Of a DNA stretch of 64,000 bases, positions 36,647-46,756 are shown piece after piece (within the stretch, counting starts at the first letter, position 1; each line of letters opens with the position of its first letter). A program made the position numbers and the translations under genes. Origin of the DNA: Kineosporia aurantiaca JCM 3230 (GTDB taxonomy: Bacteria; Actinomycetota; Actinomycetes; Actinomycetales; Kineosporiaceae); the NCBI GenBank assembly GCA_000719025.1, contig JODP01000006.1, positions 992,001 to 1,056,000 on the forward strand, given 5' to 3'. The notes under the pieces are model-generated. The model saw only the letters and a program-made list of their open reading frames with translations. It ran no database searches and was not told the DNA's origin.

Positions 36647-38269
36647 TCACAGCGGGATGTTTCCGTGCTTCTTCGGCAGCGCCTGCTCGCGCTTGGTCCG
36701 CAGTGCGCGCAGCGCCCGGATCACGTGCTCACGGGTCCGCGACGGCTGGATCACCGCGTCCACGTACCCCCGCTCGGCTGCGATGTACGGGTTGGCCAGC
36801 GTGTCCTCGTACTCGGTGACGAACGCCTGGCGGGCCGCCTCGACGTCCCCGCCCTCACTCATCACCTGCTTGATCTCGTTGCGGTAGAGGATGTTCACCG
36901 CACCCTGCGCCCCCATCACGGCGATCTGCGCGGTGGGCCAGGCCAGGTTGATGTCCGCGCCGAGGTGCTTGGAGCCCATCACGTCGTACGCGCCGCCGTA
37001 GGCCTTACGGGTGATCACGGTGACCAGGGGGACGGTGGCCTCGGCGTACGCGTAGATCAGCTTGGCCCCGCGTCGGATGATCCCGTTCCACTCCTGGTCG
37101 GTGCCCGGTAGGAAGCCCGGGACGTCCACCAGGGTGAGTACCGGGATGTTGAAGGCGTCGCAGGTCCTCACGAACCGCGCGGCCTTCTCCGAGGCGTTGA
37201 TGTCCAGGCAGCCGGCGAACTGCATCGGCTGGTTGGCGACCACGCCCACCGGACGTCCCTCGACTCGTCCGAAACCCACCACCAGGTTGGGCGCGAACAG
37301 CGCGTGCACCTCGAGGAACTCGCCCTCGTCGAGCACGTGTTCGATCACCGTGCGCATGTCGTACGGCTGGTTGGCCGAGTCCGGGATGAACGTGTCCAGC
37401 TCGTCGTCCGGAACGAACTCGTCCTCCGTAGCGCCCAGCACCGGGGGGTCAGAAAGGTTGTTGTCCGGCAGATAGGCCAGCAGCGCGCGCACGTACTCCA
37501 GCGCGTCCGCCTCGTCTGTGCCTAGGTAGTGCGCGTTGCCGGAGAGCGTGTTGTGAGTGCGGGCGCCGCCCAGCTCCTCGAACGTGACCTCTTCGCCGGT
37601 AACCGTTTTGATCACGTCGGGCCCGGTGATGAACATGTGCGAGGTCTGGTCGACCATCACCACGAAGTCCGTGAGCGCGGGACCGTAGACGTGACCGCCT
37701 GCGGCCGCACCCATGATCAGCGAGATCTGCGGGATTACCCCAGAAGCCTTCACATGCCGGGCGAAGATCTCGGCGTACAGGCCGAGTGAGACCACGCCTT
37801 CCTGGATCCGCGCCCCGCCGCCCTCGTTGATCCCGATCAGCGGAACCCCGGTCTTCACGGCCAGGTCCTGGACCTTGACGATCTTCTCGCCGTAGACCTC
37901 GCCCAGCGCGCCGCCGTAGACCGTTGCGTCCTGGCTGAACACGCAGACCTGACGGCCGTCGATCGTGCCGTATCCGGTGATCACGCCGTCGCCGTAAGGA
38001 CGATTCTTGTCCATCCCGAACGCCGTGGTGCGGTGTCGGGCCAACTCGTCCAGTTCGACGAACGAGCCCGGGTCGAGCAGGGCCTCGAGGCGCTCACGGG
38101 CGGTCTGCTTGCCCTTTGCGTGCTGCTTCTCGACTGCGCGGGCGGAACCGGCGTGCACCGCCTCATCCACCCGACGGTGGAAATCGGCCAGCTTCCCCGC
38201 GGTGGTGTGGATGTTGATGTCCTCACCGGGGTCGGAGGGGACTTCGCTACTCGACGCCGCTTCCGACAT
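36647..38269 (-). CDS. accD5: Acyl-CoA carboxylase beta chain (carboxyltransferase)
   Basis: A 540-residue carboxyltransferase that moves the carboxyl group from biotin to acetyl- or propionyl-CoA. It has two crotonase-like halves. [23 protein letters not shown] oxyanion segments in the N-half and [14 protein letters not shown] plus [10 protein letters not shown] in the C-half are as in AccD5/PccB. ATG 38269 has GAGGAG six bases upstream; a GTG directly before it is also possible. The substrate residue at the AccD4/5/6 specificity position was not assigned. It is divergent from birA. Confidence 0.95.
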   Translation of the reverse strand: MSEAASSSEVPSDPGEDINIHTTAGKLADFHRRVDEAVHAGSARAVEKQHAKGKQTARERLEALLDPGSFVELDELARHRTTAFGMDKNRPYGDGVITGYGTIDGRQVCVFSQDATVYGGALGEVYGEKIVKVQDLAVKTGVPLIGINEGGGARIQEGVVSLGLYAEIFARHVKASGVIPQISLIMGAAAGGHVYGPALTDFVVMVDQTSHMFITGPDVIKTVTGEEVTFEELGGARTHNTLSGNAHYLGTDEADALEYVRALLAYLPDNNLSDPPVLGATEDEFVPDDELDTFIPDSANQPYDMRTVIEHVLDEGEFLEVHALFAPNLVVGFGRVEGRPVGVVANQPMQFAGCLDINASEKAARFVRTCDAFNIPVLTLVDVPGFLPGTDQEWNGIIRRGAKLIYAYAEATVPLVTVITRKAYGGAYDVMGSKHLGADINLAWPTAQIAVMGAQGAVNILYRNEIKQVMSEGGDVEAARQAFVTEYEDTLANPYIAAERGYVDAVIQPSRTREHVIRALRALRTKREQALPKKHGNIPL

Positions 38270-38379
38270 CACGCACTCCTCGTTCGGATGGCCTTTCCGC
38301 CGCGAGCCTAGCTCTCCACCCCAGTGTTCAACTGGGGCTGCATCGGGACGCAGATCACACCGGTCCTATCCTGGCCAGT

Positions 38380-39240
38380 ATGTCGTCAGCCTGGTCCGAC
38401 CTTGATCGTCCGCCGCTGCGCCAGGCCGCCTTACGGACCGCGCTGACCGTGGGGCAGGACACCTGGCGTTCCGTCGACGTGGTCGCGGAGACCGGTTCGA
38501 CGAACGCGGACCTGCTGGAACGCGCCCGCGCCGGTGAACCGGGCGGCGCGGTACTGGTCGCCGACAGCCAGAATGAAGGACGCGGGCGGCTGGGTCGCGC
38601 TTGGCAGATCCCCCCGAGGGCGGGGCTGAGTGTCTCGGTGCTGGTGCGGCCGTCTACCCCGATGGAGACCTGGAACTGGCTGAGTCTGGCCACCGGGGTC
38701 GCGGTCACCGATGCGCTGATCCGGATCTGTGGCCTGCCGGCCACCCTGAAATGGCCCAACGATGTGCTGGTACCCAGCAACGGGATCGGCAACGGGGTGA
38801 ACGACTACGCGGGTGACCGGCTGAAGGTCGCCGGGATCCTGGCCGAGGTGGCCGGGGGCGAACCCGCGGTGGTGATCGGGATCGGGATGAACGTCAGCCA
38901 GGACGAGTCCGAGCTGCCGGTCCCCACCGCCACCTCGCTGCGACTGGCCGGTTCGGCCACGACCGATCGGGACACCGTGCTGCGCGCGGTGCTGCGTGCC
39001 CTTTCGCGCCGTCTGTCCGAGTACGAGAGCAACCTGCCGGGGCTGGCCGCCGCCTACCGTGAGCGCTGCTCCACGATCGGTGCAACGGTGCGGGCCGAGT
39101 TGCCCGGCGGCCTGATCCGCACCGGAGTCGCCGAGGGCGTGGACGACGCGGGCCGGCTGCTCCTGAGGGCCTACGACGATTCGGTTACAGCCCTCTCAGC
39201 AGGCGACGTGGTGCACATCCGCCCCCAGGAAACGGCATGA
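38380..39240 (+). CDS. birA: Biotin-[acetyl-CoA-carboxylase] ligase
   Basis: Activates biotin as biotinyl-AMP and attaches it to the carrier lysine of the acyl-CoA carboxylase alpha chain. It has 286 residues with the nucleotide-binding loop GRGRLGRAW (about 67-75), STNADLL before it, LKWPNDVLV and KVAGILAE. No N-terminal DNA-binding domain is present, so it is a ligase and not a repressor. It is divergent from accD. The PH-domain protein gene starts 7 bp after its stop. Confidence 0.95.
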   Translation: MSSAWSDLDRPPLRQAALRTALTVGQDTWRSVDVVAETGSTNADLLERARAGEPGGAVLVADSQNEGRGRLGRAWQIPPRAGLSVSVLVRPSTPMETWNWLSLATGVAVTDALIRICGLPATLKWPNDVLVPSNGIGNGVNDYAGDRLKVAGILAEVAGGEPAVVIGIGMNVSQDESELPVPTATSLRLAGSATTDRDTVLRAVLRALSRRLSEYESNLPGLAAAYRERCSTIGATVRAELPGGLIRTGVAEGVDDAGRLLLRAYDDSVTALSAGDVVHIRPQETA

Positions 39241-39247
39241 TCTGGGC

Positions 39248-39853
39248 ATGGGCTTCCCAACGCACCTGCTGGCCGACGACGAGCAACTGGTCCTCGTCCT
39301 CCGCCGTCACATCAAGGTCATCGCCTGGCCGATCCTGCTGCTGATCCTCATCCTGGCGCTGATCGGGGCCTCGTTCCTGATCGATCAGCCGATCCTCACC
39401 CTGATCGTGGCCGCGCTCGGCCTGATCGTGGCGCTGCGCTGGGTGCTCTGGCCGATCCTGAAGTGGTGGAACGAGATCTACGTGCTCACCACCAAGCGGC
39501 TGATCCTGCGGCAGGGCGTGTTCAACCGCTCCGGCCACGACATGCCGCTGTCCCGCCTGAACGAGGTGTCCTTCGAGCACAGCCTGTTCGAGCGGATGCT
39601 CGGCTGCGGCACCCTGAAGGTGGAGAACGCCAGCGAGGGTGGCCCCCTGGTGCTCACCGACATCCCCAAGGTCGAAGTGGTCCAGCGCTCGCTCTACGAA
39701 CTGGCGGATGACCTGCGGGGAGTTCAGGGGCGCGGGCTGGATGCGTCCGTCGCCCGATCCCTGGACGATGCGTTCGACGGGGAGTACCAGTACCGCGGCA
39801 ATAGGGCCGAGGCTGCGTCGGACACTCCGGAAGATCCCGGGCGCCGCCGGTGA
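39248..39853 (+). CDS. PH-domain (bPH2) membrane protein
   Basis: A 201-residue protein. Two membrane helices (about residues 25-45 and 50-75) are followed by a bacterial pleckstrin-homology domain (about 78-165: WNEIYVLTTKRLILRQGVF, SRLNEVSFEHSLFERMLGCG). The C-terminal 35 residues are acidic and disordered. Function is unknown. Relatives sit next to birA in mycobacteria. Its stop overlaps the cyclase start by 4 bp, suggesting the two proteins act together at the membrane. Confidence 0.85.
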   Translation: MGFPTHLLADDEQLVLVLRRHIKVIAWPILLLILILALIGASFLIDQPILTLIVAALGLIVALRWVLWPILKWWNEIYVLTTKRLILRQGVFNRSGHDMPLSRLNEVSFEHSLFERMLGCGTLKVENASEGGPLVLTDIPKVEVVQRSLYELADDLRGVQGRGLDASVARSLDDAFDGEYQYRGNRAEAASDTPEDPGRRR

Positions 39854-40827
39854 CCGACCGGGACGCGTTCACCTCGCACCTTCTGGGTGGACCCTGGACG
39901 CTGCGCCGCCGAGAGGTGGCGCGGCGGGTCGGGGTCTCCCTGCTGTCCGCCCGGAAGCTCTGGCGGGCCCTCGGTTTCCCCGGGGTGGACGACGAGGAGG
40001 TGGCGTTCAACGACACCGACCGGCAGGCCCTGGACCGGGCCGTCGGTCTGGTCCGGCGCGACCTGATCGACGAGGAGACGGCGATCGCCATCGCCCGGGC
40101 CCTCGGCCAGACCACCGACCGGCTGGTCTCCTGGCAGATCGAGGCGCTGCTGGAGTTCCTGGCCAGCCGCAGCCCGGGAGGTGTGCCGGAGGATCCGCTG
40201 AAACTGATCGAACAGCTCACCCCGGAGCTGGAGGAGCTGCTGCTCTACTCGTTCCGGCGCCAGCTGGTCGCCGCGATCAGCCGGCTCGACGCGTCCTCCG
40301 GGCGGCCCGCCGACGCGGTCACGGTGTGCTTCGCCGACCTGGTCGCCTACACCCGGCTCTCCCGGCGGCTGCCCCGTCGGGAGTTGTCCCGGCTGGTCCA
40401 GCGGTTCGAGGGCCTGGCCTCGGACGTGGTCACCGCCGGCGGCGGCCGGGTGATCAAGACGGTGGGCGACGAGGTGCTGTTCATCGCCCCGGACCCGACC
40501 ACCGGCGCGCTGATCGCGCTGTCGATCTCGGCCCGGATGGCCGACGACGACCTGATCCCGGACGTCCGGGTGGGCATGGTGCACGGTCCGGTGCTGCGCA
40601 GCCTGGGCGACGTCTACGGCAACACGGTGAACCTGGCCAGCCGGCTGACCTCGCTGGCCGAGCCGGGCACCGTGGTCACCGATCCGGGCACCGCCCGGGC
40701 GCTGCAGGACCACCCGGGCATCGAGCTGGTCGCGCAACGCCCCCGGCTGGTGCGCGGATTCGGGCAGGTGCAGCCGTTGCTGGTGGCGCCGATGGGGATC
40801 AGCGACCAGTTGATCACGGTGGACTGA
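39850..40827 (+). CDS. Class III adenylate/guanylate cyclase with N-terminal regulatory domain
   Basis: A 325-residue soluble nucleotide cyclase. The N-terminal 150 residues are helical with an HTH-like start (REVARRVGVSLLSARKLWRALGFP), resembling the pH-sensing regulatory domain of mycobacterial Rv1264-type cyclases. The catalytic domain (about 155-320) has metal Asp residues in CFADLVAYT (about 162) and VGDEVLFIA (about 207), the Lys in RVIKTVG, and the transition-state Asn/Arg in YGNTVNLASRLT. All key residues seem present, so activity is likely. It is coupled to the PH-domain gene. Confidence 0.9.
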   Translation: MTDRDAFTSHLLGGPWTLRRREVARRVGVSLLSARKLWRALGFPGVDDEEVAFNDTDRQALDRAVGLVRRDLIDEETAIAIARALGQTTDRLVSWQIEALLEFLASRSPGGVPEDPLKLIEQLTPELEELLLYSFRRQLVAAISRLDASSGRPADAVTVCFADLVAYTRLSRRLPRRELSRLVQRFEGLASDVVTAGGGRVIKTVGDEVLFIAPDPTTGALIALSISARMADDDLIPDVRVGMVHGPVLRSLGDVYGNTVNLASRLTSLAEPGTVVTDPGTARALQDHPGIELVAQRPRLVRGFGQVQPLLVAPMGISDQLITVD

Positions 40828-40859
40828 TCAGGGACGTCCACCAACGGGGGACGCTCGTC

Positions 40860-40877
40860 CCGCCCCTTTGGGGGCGG
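40860..40877. terminator. Hairpin between convergent cyclase and gtrA genes
   Basis: CCGCCCC and GGGGCGG pair around a TTTG loop between two convergent stops. There is no T-run. Confidence 0.5.
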
Positions 40878-40914
40878 TTGCTCGCGGGCGGTCGGTGCCC
40901 ACCGGCGTCCTCAA

Positions 40915-41559
40915 TCAGTAAGGGGTGTGGCTCTCCCGACGGGCGCTCTCGTCCGGCTGCCGATCGGCCTGATGACGCTGGTGCTCCTCGGCCAGGTCCT
41001 CGGCGATCGCCTCCGGCGTGCCCGGCGGGATCGGGTCGGCGTCGCCCGCCCCGGTGAGCTCGTGCTCGTGGGTGAACACGAAGGTGCGGTAGGCCCAGAA
41101 CCGGAACAGCGTGCCCAGCCCGAGGCCGATCACGTTGCCGGAGATGTTGTCCGCCAGCGGCGAGTCCATCTTCAGCACGTAGCGGGAGAACGCCAGGCAG
41201 GCCAGCGAGATCGCCAGGCCGGCCGCGTTCATCACCCCGAACAGCACGAACTCGCGGCGGTAGGACGCGCGCCGGCGGTGCCGGAACGTCCAGTACCGGT
41301 TACCCACCCAGGCCACCACGGTGGCCACCAGCACCGAGACCGTCTTCGCGGTCAGCGGCTTGTGGTCGAGGTTGAACGGCTCACCCAGCGAGGTGTGCAG
41401 CAGCAGGTTGAACACGCCGGTGTCGACCACGAAGGCGATCGCGCCGACCGCCCCGAACTTCACCACCTCGCGGTAGAGCAGGTCGACGGACTGGCGCATC
41501 CGGGTGACGACCGAGCCCTGCGTGCCCTGGTCCGCACCGGGCGTGTGCACATCGGTCAC
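40915..41559 (-). CDS. GtrA-family membrane protein
   Basis: A 214-residue protein with four membrane helices (about 35-55, 72-92, 108-128, 140-160) and the GtrA signature VKFGAVGAIAFVVDTGVFN and VGNRYWTFRHRR. GtrA proteins are proposed to flip polyprenyl-linked sugars in cell-envelope glycan synthesis. The C-terminal 50 residues are acidic and polar. It stands alone, divergent from purK, in the same position as the GtrA-like gene of mycobacteria. Confidence 0.9.
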   Translation of the reverse strand: MTDVHTPGADQGTQGSVVTRMRQSVDLLYREVVKFGAVGAIAFVVDTGVFNLLLHTSLGEPFNLDHKPLTAKTVSVLVATVVAWVGNRYWTFRHRRRASYRREFVLFGVMNAAGLAISLACLAFSRYVLKMDSPLADNISGNVIGLGLGTLFRFWAYRTFVFTHEHELTGAGDADPIPPGTPEAIAEDLAEEHQRHQADRQPDESARRESHTPY

Positions 41560-41723
41560 CGTCGCCCCCGGTCGGTCGGGCGCGGATGAGCGGTTTGGGC
41601 AGCCATTTCCCTAACAGTGCCACGCCAACCTGAGGATCGCCCAGCCGAGCCGACCCGCAGGCGTCAGACCTGCTCGTACGGCCGATACGGGTGCACACCC
41701 CGTGCATCGTTACGCTGACGACC

Positions 41724-42989
41724 GTGGTCTCCAGTTCTCCTGACGCTCAGCCGGCCGCCGACGGCGCCGCCGGTCCCTTCGGCACGGTCCGGCTCACCCC
41801 GCTGACCGCGGCCGACCCGATCCCGGGCGGTTTCCCGACCGTCGGGGTGATCGGCGGCGGCCAGCTGGCCCGGATGATGCAGCCCCCGGCCGTCGAGATG
41901 GGTGTGCGCCTGCGCGTCCTGGCCGAGTCGGCGACCAGCAGCGCCGCCCTGGCCATCCACGACGCCCCGGTCGGCGACGCCCGCAGCCCAGCCGACCTGG
42001 CCACCGTCAGCGCCTTCGCCGCCGAGTGCGACGTGCTGACCTTCGAGCACGAACACGTCCCCGGCGCGATCCTGGAGAAGCTGGTCGCCGACGGGGTCCC
42101 GGTCCGCCCGGGCCCGGCCGCCCTCGGCTTCGCGCAGGACAAGCTGGTCATGCGTAAGCGGCTGACCCAGCTCGGCCTGCCCTGCCCCCGCTGGGCCCAG
42201 GTGCGCACCTGGGACGAGCTGGCCGCGTTCGCTGAATCCCTGGATGGCGCCGGGGTAGTGCTGAAGACGCCGCGGGGCGGTTACGACGGCAAGGGCGTGC
42301 TGCTGCTCTCCTCGTTCTCGGACTCCCCGGTGGCCCGCGAATGGCTGGACGCGGCCGGGCCGGACGGGCTGCTGGCCGAGGAGAAGGTGGCCTTCACCCG
42401 GGAACTGGCCGCGCTGATCGCCCGCAGCCCATCGGGACAGGCGGCGGCCTGGCCGGTGGTGGAGAGCACCCAGAAGGACGGGATCTGCCACGAGGTGATC
42501 GCCCCGGCCCCCGGACTCACCGAGGAGCAGGCCGTCGAGGCCACCGGGGTGGGCCTGCGGATCGCCGGTGAGCTGGGCGTGGTCGGCGTGCTGGCGGTGG
42601 AGATGTTCCAGACCGCGGACGGCGCCATCCTGGTCAACGAACTCGCCATGCGCCCCCACAACTCCGGCCACTGGACCATCGACGGCGCCGTGACCAGCCA
42701 GTTCGAGCAGCACCTGCGCGCTGTCCTGGACCTGCCGCTGGGCGAGGTCCGGGCCCGCGCGCCGTGGAGCGTGATGGTCAACGTGCTCGGCGGCGAGTAC
42801 GAGAACCTCTACCGCAGCTACCTGCACGTGATGGCCCACGATCCGGGCGTGAAGGTGCACATGTACGCCAAGGAGGTCCGTCCCGGCCGCAAGGTCGGCC
42901 ACGTGACCGTCTGCGGCGACGACCTGGACGACTGCCTGGCCCGGGCCCGGCACGCCGCGGCGTTCATCCGCGGCGACATCGACGAGTGA
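41724..42989 (+). CDS. purK: 5-(carboxyamino)imidazole ribonucleotide synthase
   Basis: ATP-grasp enzyme of purine synthesis converting AIR plus bicarbonate to N5-[17 protein letters not shown] marks the N-terminus of the fold, FEHEHVP and [12 protein letters not shown] lie in the ATP-grasp domain, and [14 protein letters not shown] is the metal-binding segment (Glu/Asn). I chose GTG 41724, which is 8 bases after TACGCT (41711-41716) and may be leaderless; an upstream ATG 41691 would add 11 residues. An extra N-terminal stretch of about 30 residues precedes the fold. It is followed by purE. Confidence 0.93.
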   Translation: MVSSSPDAQPAADGAAGPFGTVRLTPLTAADPIPGGFPTVGVIGGGQLARMMQPPAVEMGVRLRVLAESATSSAALAIHDAPVGDARSPADLATVSAFAAECDVLTFEHEHVPGAILEKLVADGVPVRPGPAALGFAQDKLVMRKRLTQLGLPCPRWAQVRTWDELAAFAESLDGAGVVLKTPRGGYDGKGVLLLSSFSDSPVAREWLDAAGPDGLLAEEKVAFTRELAALIARSPSGQAAAWPVVESTQKDGICHEVIAPAPGLTEEQAVEATGVGLRIAGELGVVGVLAVEMFQTADGAILVNELAMRPHNSGHWTIDGAVTSQFEQHLRAVLDLPLGEVRARAPWSVMVNVLGGEYENLYRSYLHVMAHDPGVKVHMYAKEVRPGRKVGHVTVCGDDLDDCLARARHAAAFIRGDIDE

Positions 42990-43003
42990 ACGAGGTTTTT
43001 CAC

Positions 43004-43576
43004 ATGGCAGTACAGCCGCTGGTCGGCCTCGTGATGGGCTCGGACTCGGACTGGCCGGTGATGGAGGCCGCCGCGCTCGCCCTGGAGGAGTTCGGCGTGC
43101 CCTACGAGGCCGACGTCGTCTCCGCCCACCGCATGCCGCAGGAAATGATCGCCTACGGCGCGGGCGCCCACGAGCGGGGCCTGCGCGTCCTGATCGCCGG
43201 TGCCGGCGGCGCCGCCCACCTCCCGGGCATGCTCGCCAGCGTCACCCCGCTCCCGGTGATCGGCGTCCCCGTCCCGCTGAAGTACCTGGACGGCATGGAC
43301 TCGTTGCTCTCCATCGTGCAGATGCCGGCCGGCGTCCCGGTCGCCACGGTCTCCATCGGCGGTGCCCGCAACGCCGGCCTGCTCGCGGTTCGCATCCTCG
43401 CTGCGGGGGAGACCGAACAAGCCGCGGCCCTGCGCACCGCCCTGATCGACTTCGCCGGTGGTCTGCGCGACGCGGCCACGGAAAAGGGCGAAAAGCTGCG
43501 GGCCCGAACCAAGGACGCCGGCGGTTCCGCCTCCACCCCGTCGCCCCGGCCCACCACCGGCTTCACCGCCCGCTAG
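43004..43576 (+). CDS. purE: N5-CAIR mutase
   Basis: Class I PurE, 190 residues, converting N5-CAIR to CAIR after Pur[20 protein letters not shown] and [11 protein letters not shown] (active-site loop) are complete. The C-terminal 30 residues are a Ser/Pro-rich tail beyond the usual 160. ATG 43004 has GAGG nine bases upstream; a GTG overlapping the purK stop is an alternative. It ends at a strong hairpin. Confidence 0.95.
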   Translation: MAVQPLVGLVMGSDSDWPVMEAAALALEEFGVPYEADVVSAHRMPQEMIAYGAGAHERGLRVLIAGAGGAAHLPGMLASVTPLPVIGVPVPLKYLDGMDSLLSIVQMPAGVPVATVSIGGARNAGLLAVRILAAGETEQAAALRTALIDFAGGLRDAATEKGEKLRARTKDAGGSASTPSPRPTTGFTAR

Positions 43577-43598
43577 CCCTTCCGCTGCGAGCGTCGGC

Positions 43599-43638
43599 AA
43601 GGGCCGAAGAGAAGGCCCGGGCCTCCTCTTCGGCCCTT
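43599..43638. terminator. Bidirectional terminator between purE and the LCP gene
   Basis: A perfect 13-bp stem (43599-43611 and 43626-43638) with a 14-base loop separates convergent genes. Confidence 0.7.
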
Positions 43639-43646
43639 CGGCCGAG

Positions 43647-45071
43647 CTACGAGCCGGACGCCTTGGCCTGCGCGTCGGCCATTTCCTTCAGCGCCGACGT
43701 GTCGTCGTTCTTCAGGTCCTTGAACATCTCCAGGGCCTGGGTCCGGTCCCACTTCACTGTGGACATGCCGTTCACCCGGTAGTCGGTGTCGCCGATCGGG
43801 ACCGTCATCGAGATGCCGTTCTTGCCGGAGACGGCCCGCATGGCCAGGACGAACTTGGTCAGGGCGACCGGGCCGGTGGACTTGTCGACGGTGAGGGCGC
43901 CGCCGCCGGCCTTGGCGGCCGGGATGGCCCGCCAGGGCTGGATCAGGGTGCCGGGGGAGAGGGTCTTCTTGGCGATGGCGGCGAGGGTCTCGCGCTGGCG
44001 TTCCACCCGGCCGAGGTCGCCGCGGGGGTCGCTGTACCGGGCCCGGGCGTAGCCGAGCGCGGTCTTGCCGTTCATCTCCTGGCAGCCCTTTTTCAGGTTG
44101 ATGTGGGCCTTCGCGTCCTTCATGGCGCGCTTCGGGCAGAGCGTGACGCCGCCGATCGCGTTGACGATGTCGGCGAAGCCGCCCAGGCCGGTCTCGACGT
44201 ACTCGTCGATCTTCACCCCGCCGACGTTCTCCAGGGTCTCGATCAGCAGTGAGGGGCCGCCGAAGGAGTAGGCCGCGTTGATCTTGTTGCTGCCGTGGCC
44301 GGGGATCGGGACGTAGGAGTCGCGGGGCACGCTGATCAGGACGGTGGGCCCGCTGCTGGGCACGTGCAGCAGCATGATCGTGTCGGTGCGCTGCCCGGCC
44401 ACCGAGCCGGTGCCCAGGTCCTTCTTCTCCTCGGCGCTCAGGTCGCTGCGGGCGTCGCTGCCGACCACCAGGTAGGTACGGCCCGGCGTGTCCTCCAGCT
44501 TGGAGTTCTCGTGCGCCGGGCCGATCGCGTCGACCCGGTTCAGGCTGGTCCACGCGGTGAAGCCGAGGATGATCGGGTAGGCGATCAGCAGGCCGACGAC
44601 GATCAGCACAATCAGCCGCAGCCGGAGCTTCGGCATCCGCAGCCGGCCCAGGTTCGGCGCCGACCAGGGACGCCCCGGACCCCCAGGACCCTCAGGACCT
44701 CCCGGCCCGCCCGAACCCTCGGGCCCACCGGGACCGCCCGGGCCGCGCCCGGCCGGCCCGTAACCACCCGCGCCGTACTGCCCGGCGCCGTACTGGTCAC
44801 CACCGGCCTGGCCCGCGCCGTACTGCCCGCCCCCGTACTGGCCGGCGCCCCCGTACTGCCCGGCGCCGCCGTACTGGCCTTCCCGGTGATCCACCTGCTG
44901 CCCGTACTGAGCGTTCGGATCGGCCCCACCGCCGTGCTGGCGGTACAGGTCCCCGACCTCGTCGCCCTCCGGCGGAGTCGACGGCGAGGACGAAGGCGAC
45001 TGCGGGCGGCGCTTGGGCCGTCCGGCCGCCTCGTCCGGCGTCCAGTACCGGTCTTCCCCGTCCTCGCTCAC
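43647..45071 (-). CDS. LytR-CpsA-Psr (LCP) family glycopolymer transferase
   Basis: A 474-residue type II membrane protein that attaches undecaprenyl-linked polymers to peptidoglycan. The cytoplasmic N-terminus (1-160) is low-complexity, with QYGGAG-like repeats and a Gly/Pro run. One membrane helix is at about 175-200. The LCP domain (about 225-400) has SDARSD, the Arg of GQRTDTIMLLHV, VPRDSYVPIPG, NAAYSFGGP and the LGYARARYSD segment with conserved Arg. GTG 45071 follows AAGGAGGAGG. It lies just downstream of the CoA-binding protein gene. Confidence 0.92.
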   Translation of the reverse strand: MSEDGEDRYWTPDEAAGRPKRRPQSPSSSPSTPPEGDEVGDLYRQHGGGADPNAQYGQQVDHREGQYGGAGQYGGAGQYGGGQYGAGQAGGDQYGAGQYGAGGYGPAGRGPGGPGGPEGSGGPGGPEGPGGPGRPWSAPNLGRLRMPKLRLRLIVLIVVGLLIAYPIILGFTAWTSLNRVDAIGPAHENSKLEDTPGRTYLVVGSDARSDLSAEEKKDLGTGSVAGQRTDTIMLLHVPSSGPTVLISVPRDSYVPIPGHGSNKINAAYSFGGPSLLIETLENVGGVKIDEYVETGLGGFADIVNAIGGVTLCPKRAMKDAKAHINLKKGCQEMNGKTALGYARARYSDPRGDLGRVERQRETLAAIAKKTLSPGTLIQPWRAIPAAKAGGGALTVDKSTGPVALTKFVLAMRAVSGKNGISMTVPIGDTDYRVNGMSTVKWDRTQALEMFKDLKNDDTSALKEMADAQAKASGS

Positions 45072-45135
45072 GCCTCCTCCTTGCTGACGCTCGTGGTCAG
45101 CCCGAGCGACCCGCTCTGCCCTTTGCTGCGCTCGC

Positions 45136-45579
45136 TCATGCCACACCGAGCCGGGGGGCCTCGATCGCCGGGCAGGTGTCCATCACGACGGCCAGCCCGG
45201 CGGCGGCGGCCCGGGCCGCGGCGGCCTCGTCGACCACGCCGAGCTGCAGCCAGACCGCCTTGGCGCCGATCTCGATCGCCTGGTCCACCACGTCGCCCAC
45301 CCACTGGCTGTTGACGAACAGGTCGACCACGTCGATCGGGCCCTCGGCGGCCACGGCCTCGGCCAGCGTGCGGTAGCCACGGGCGCCGTGCACCGTGTCG
45401 GCCTTGTGATGCACCGGGACAATGCGCATGCCCAGGTTCTGCACGTACCGCGCCACCCCGTAGGCCGGGCGGGTGCGGTTGTCGGACAGCCCGACCACCG
45501 CCCACCGGGCGGGGGTGGTCAGCAGGCGCTGCATCACCCCAGGGTCGTTACGGTGCTTCCTCGGCGAACCGGTCTCCAT
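45136..45579 (-). CDS. CoA-binding (YccU-like) protein
   Basis: A 147-residue Rossmann-fold protein of the CoA_binding family. The nucleotide loop WAVVGLSDNRTRPAYGVARYV and the C-terminal DTCPAIE with a conserved Cys match YccU-like proteins. Biochemical role is unknown. I chose ATG 45579, which leaves a short basic N-terminus; upstream frame codons lack family similarity. It precedes the LCP gene on the same strand. Confidence 0.85.
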   Translation of the reverse strand: METGSPRKHRNDPGVMQRLLTTPARWAVVGLSDNRTRPAYGVARYVQNLGMRIVPVHHKADTVHGARGYRTLAEAVAAEGPIDVVDLFVNSQWVGDVVDQAIEIGAKAVWLQLGVVDEAAAARAAAAGLAVVMDTCPAIEAPRLGVA

Positions 45580-45730
45580 GACCGACAGTCTGCCCTGAGA
45601 CACTGACAATTCGCCGCATCGGGGGATCACGGCTCAGGGAACCCGGATCCGGGCCGACGGTCCGTCAGATCGTCATTACTCAGCGACACCCATAGGTGCC
45701 CCCCTGCACCCATGGGCCTCGCCGGCGTCC

Positions 45731-46708
45731 TTACTTCCCGGAAACGGCCTGCCAGGCCGTCCACGCGGAGGCGACCATGTCCTCCAGGCTGTGCCGGGTG
45801 TCCCACTCCAGGTCGCGCCGGGCCAGGTCGCCGGCCGCCACGATCCGCGCCGGGTCGCCCGGGCGGCGGTCGAGAATCTCCGGCTCGAAGGCAATTCCGG
45901 TGACCTTGGCGACCGCGCTCATGATCTCCAGCACCGAGGCGCCGGTTCCGCTGCCCAGGTTGTAGACCCGCTCGATCGGCGTGCCGTTCTCCATCCGGGC
46001 CGCGGCCGCGACGTGCGCCAGGGCGATGTCCTGGACGTGCACGTAGTCACGCACGCAGGAACCGTCCGGCGTGGGGTAGTCGTTGCCCCGGACCTTCGGA
46101 ATGCCGCCTTCTGTAAGCGTCTTCATCACGACAGGGAAGAGGTTGAACGGGCTTACGTCGTAGATGTCGGAGTACCCCGAGCCCACCACGTTGAAGTAGC
46201 GCAGCGAGGTGTGAGTCAGGTCGGAGACCCGGCCGACGTTGCGCAGCAGCCACTCGCCGATGAGCTTGCTCTCACCGTAAGGAGATTCGGGCGTCGTCGC
46301 CGTCTCCTCGGTGACCAGTTCGACGTCCGGAGTGCCGTAGACGCCTGCGCTGGAGGAGAAGACGATGCGCTGGACGCCCACCTCGGCCATCACCTCGAGC
46401 AGGTGCTGGGTGCCGCGCACGTTCTGGGTGTACGTGTGCAGCGGTCGTTTCACCGACTCACCCGCGTACTTGAAGCCCGCGCAGTGGATCACGCCGGTGA
46501 TCGGCGTGCCGTCGGTCTCGGTCAGGGCCGCCCGCAGCGCCTCCGGATCCAGGATCGAGCCCTGGTGGAAGGTCGTGCCGGAGCCGACGAAATCCCGTAT
46601 GCCGGTCGAGAGGTCGTCCAGGACGGCGACGGACCGCCCGGACTCCTCGAGGCAGCGGGCGATGTGCGCACCGATGTACCCGGCGCCGCCGGTCACAAGC
46701 CATGTCAT
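45731..46708 (-). CDS. galE: UDP-glucose 4-epimerase
   Basis: Short-chain dehydrogenase/reductase enzyme interconverting UDP-glucose and UDP-galactose, supplying galactose for envelope polymers. It has 325 residues with the NAD loop TGGAGYIGAHIA (6-17), catalytic Ser at 118-120 (SSSAGVYG) and Y144/K148 in SPYGESK. VRDYVHVQDIA and the substrate-binding segment RRPGDPARIVA are also present. The C-terminus is slightly short but complete. It stands alone. Confidence 0.93.
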   Translation of the reverse strand: MTWLVTGGAGYIGAHIARCLEESGRSVAVLDDLSTGIRDFVGSGTTFHQGSILDPEALRAALTETDGTPITGVIHCAGFKYAGESVKRPLHTYTQNVRGTQHLLEVMAEVGVQRIVFSSSAGVYGTPDVELVTEETATTPESPYGESKLIGEWLLRNVGRVSDLTHTSLRYFNVVGSGYSDIYDVSPFNLFPVVMKTLTEGGIPKVRGNDYPTPDGSCVRDYVHVQDIALAHVAAAARMENGTPIERVYNLGSGTGASVLEIMSAVAKVTGIAFEPEILDRRPGDPARIVAAGDLARRDLEWDTRHSLEDMVASAWTAWQAVSGK

Positions 46709-46756
46709 ATCGGCAACCCTACCTACCGGCTCTGAACGCCAAGATCACGGGCGCGG

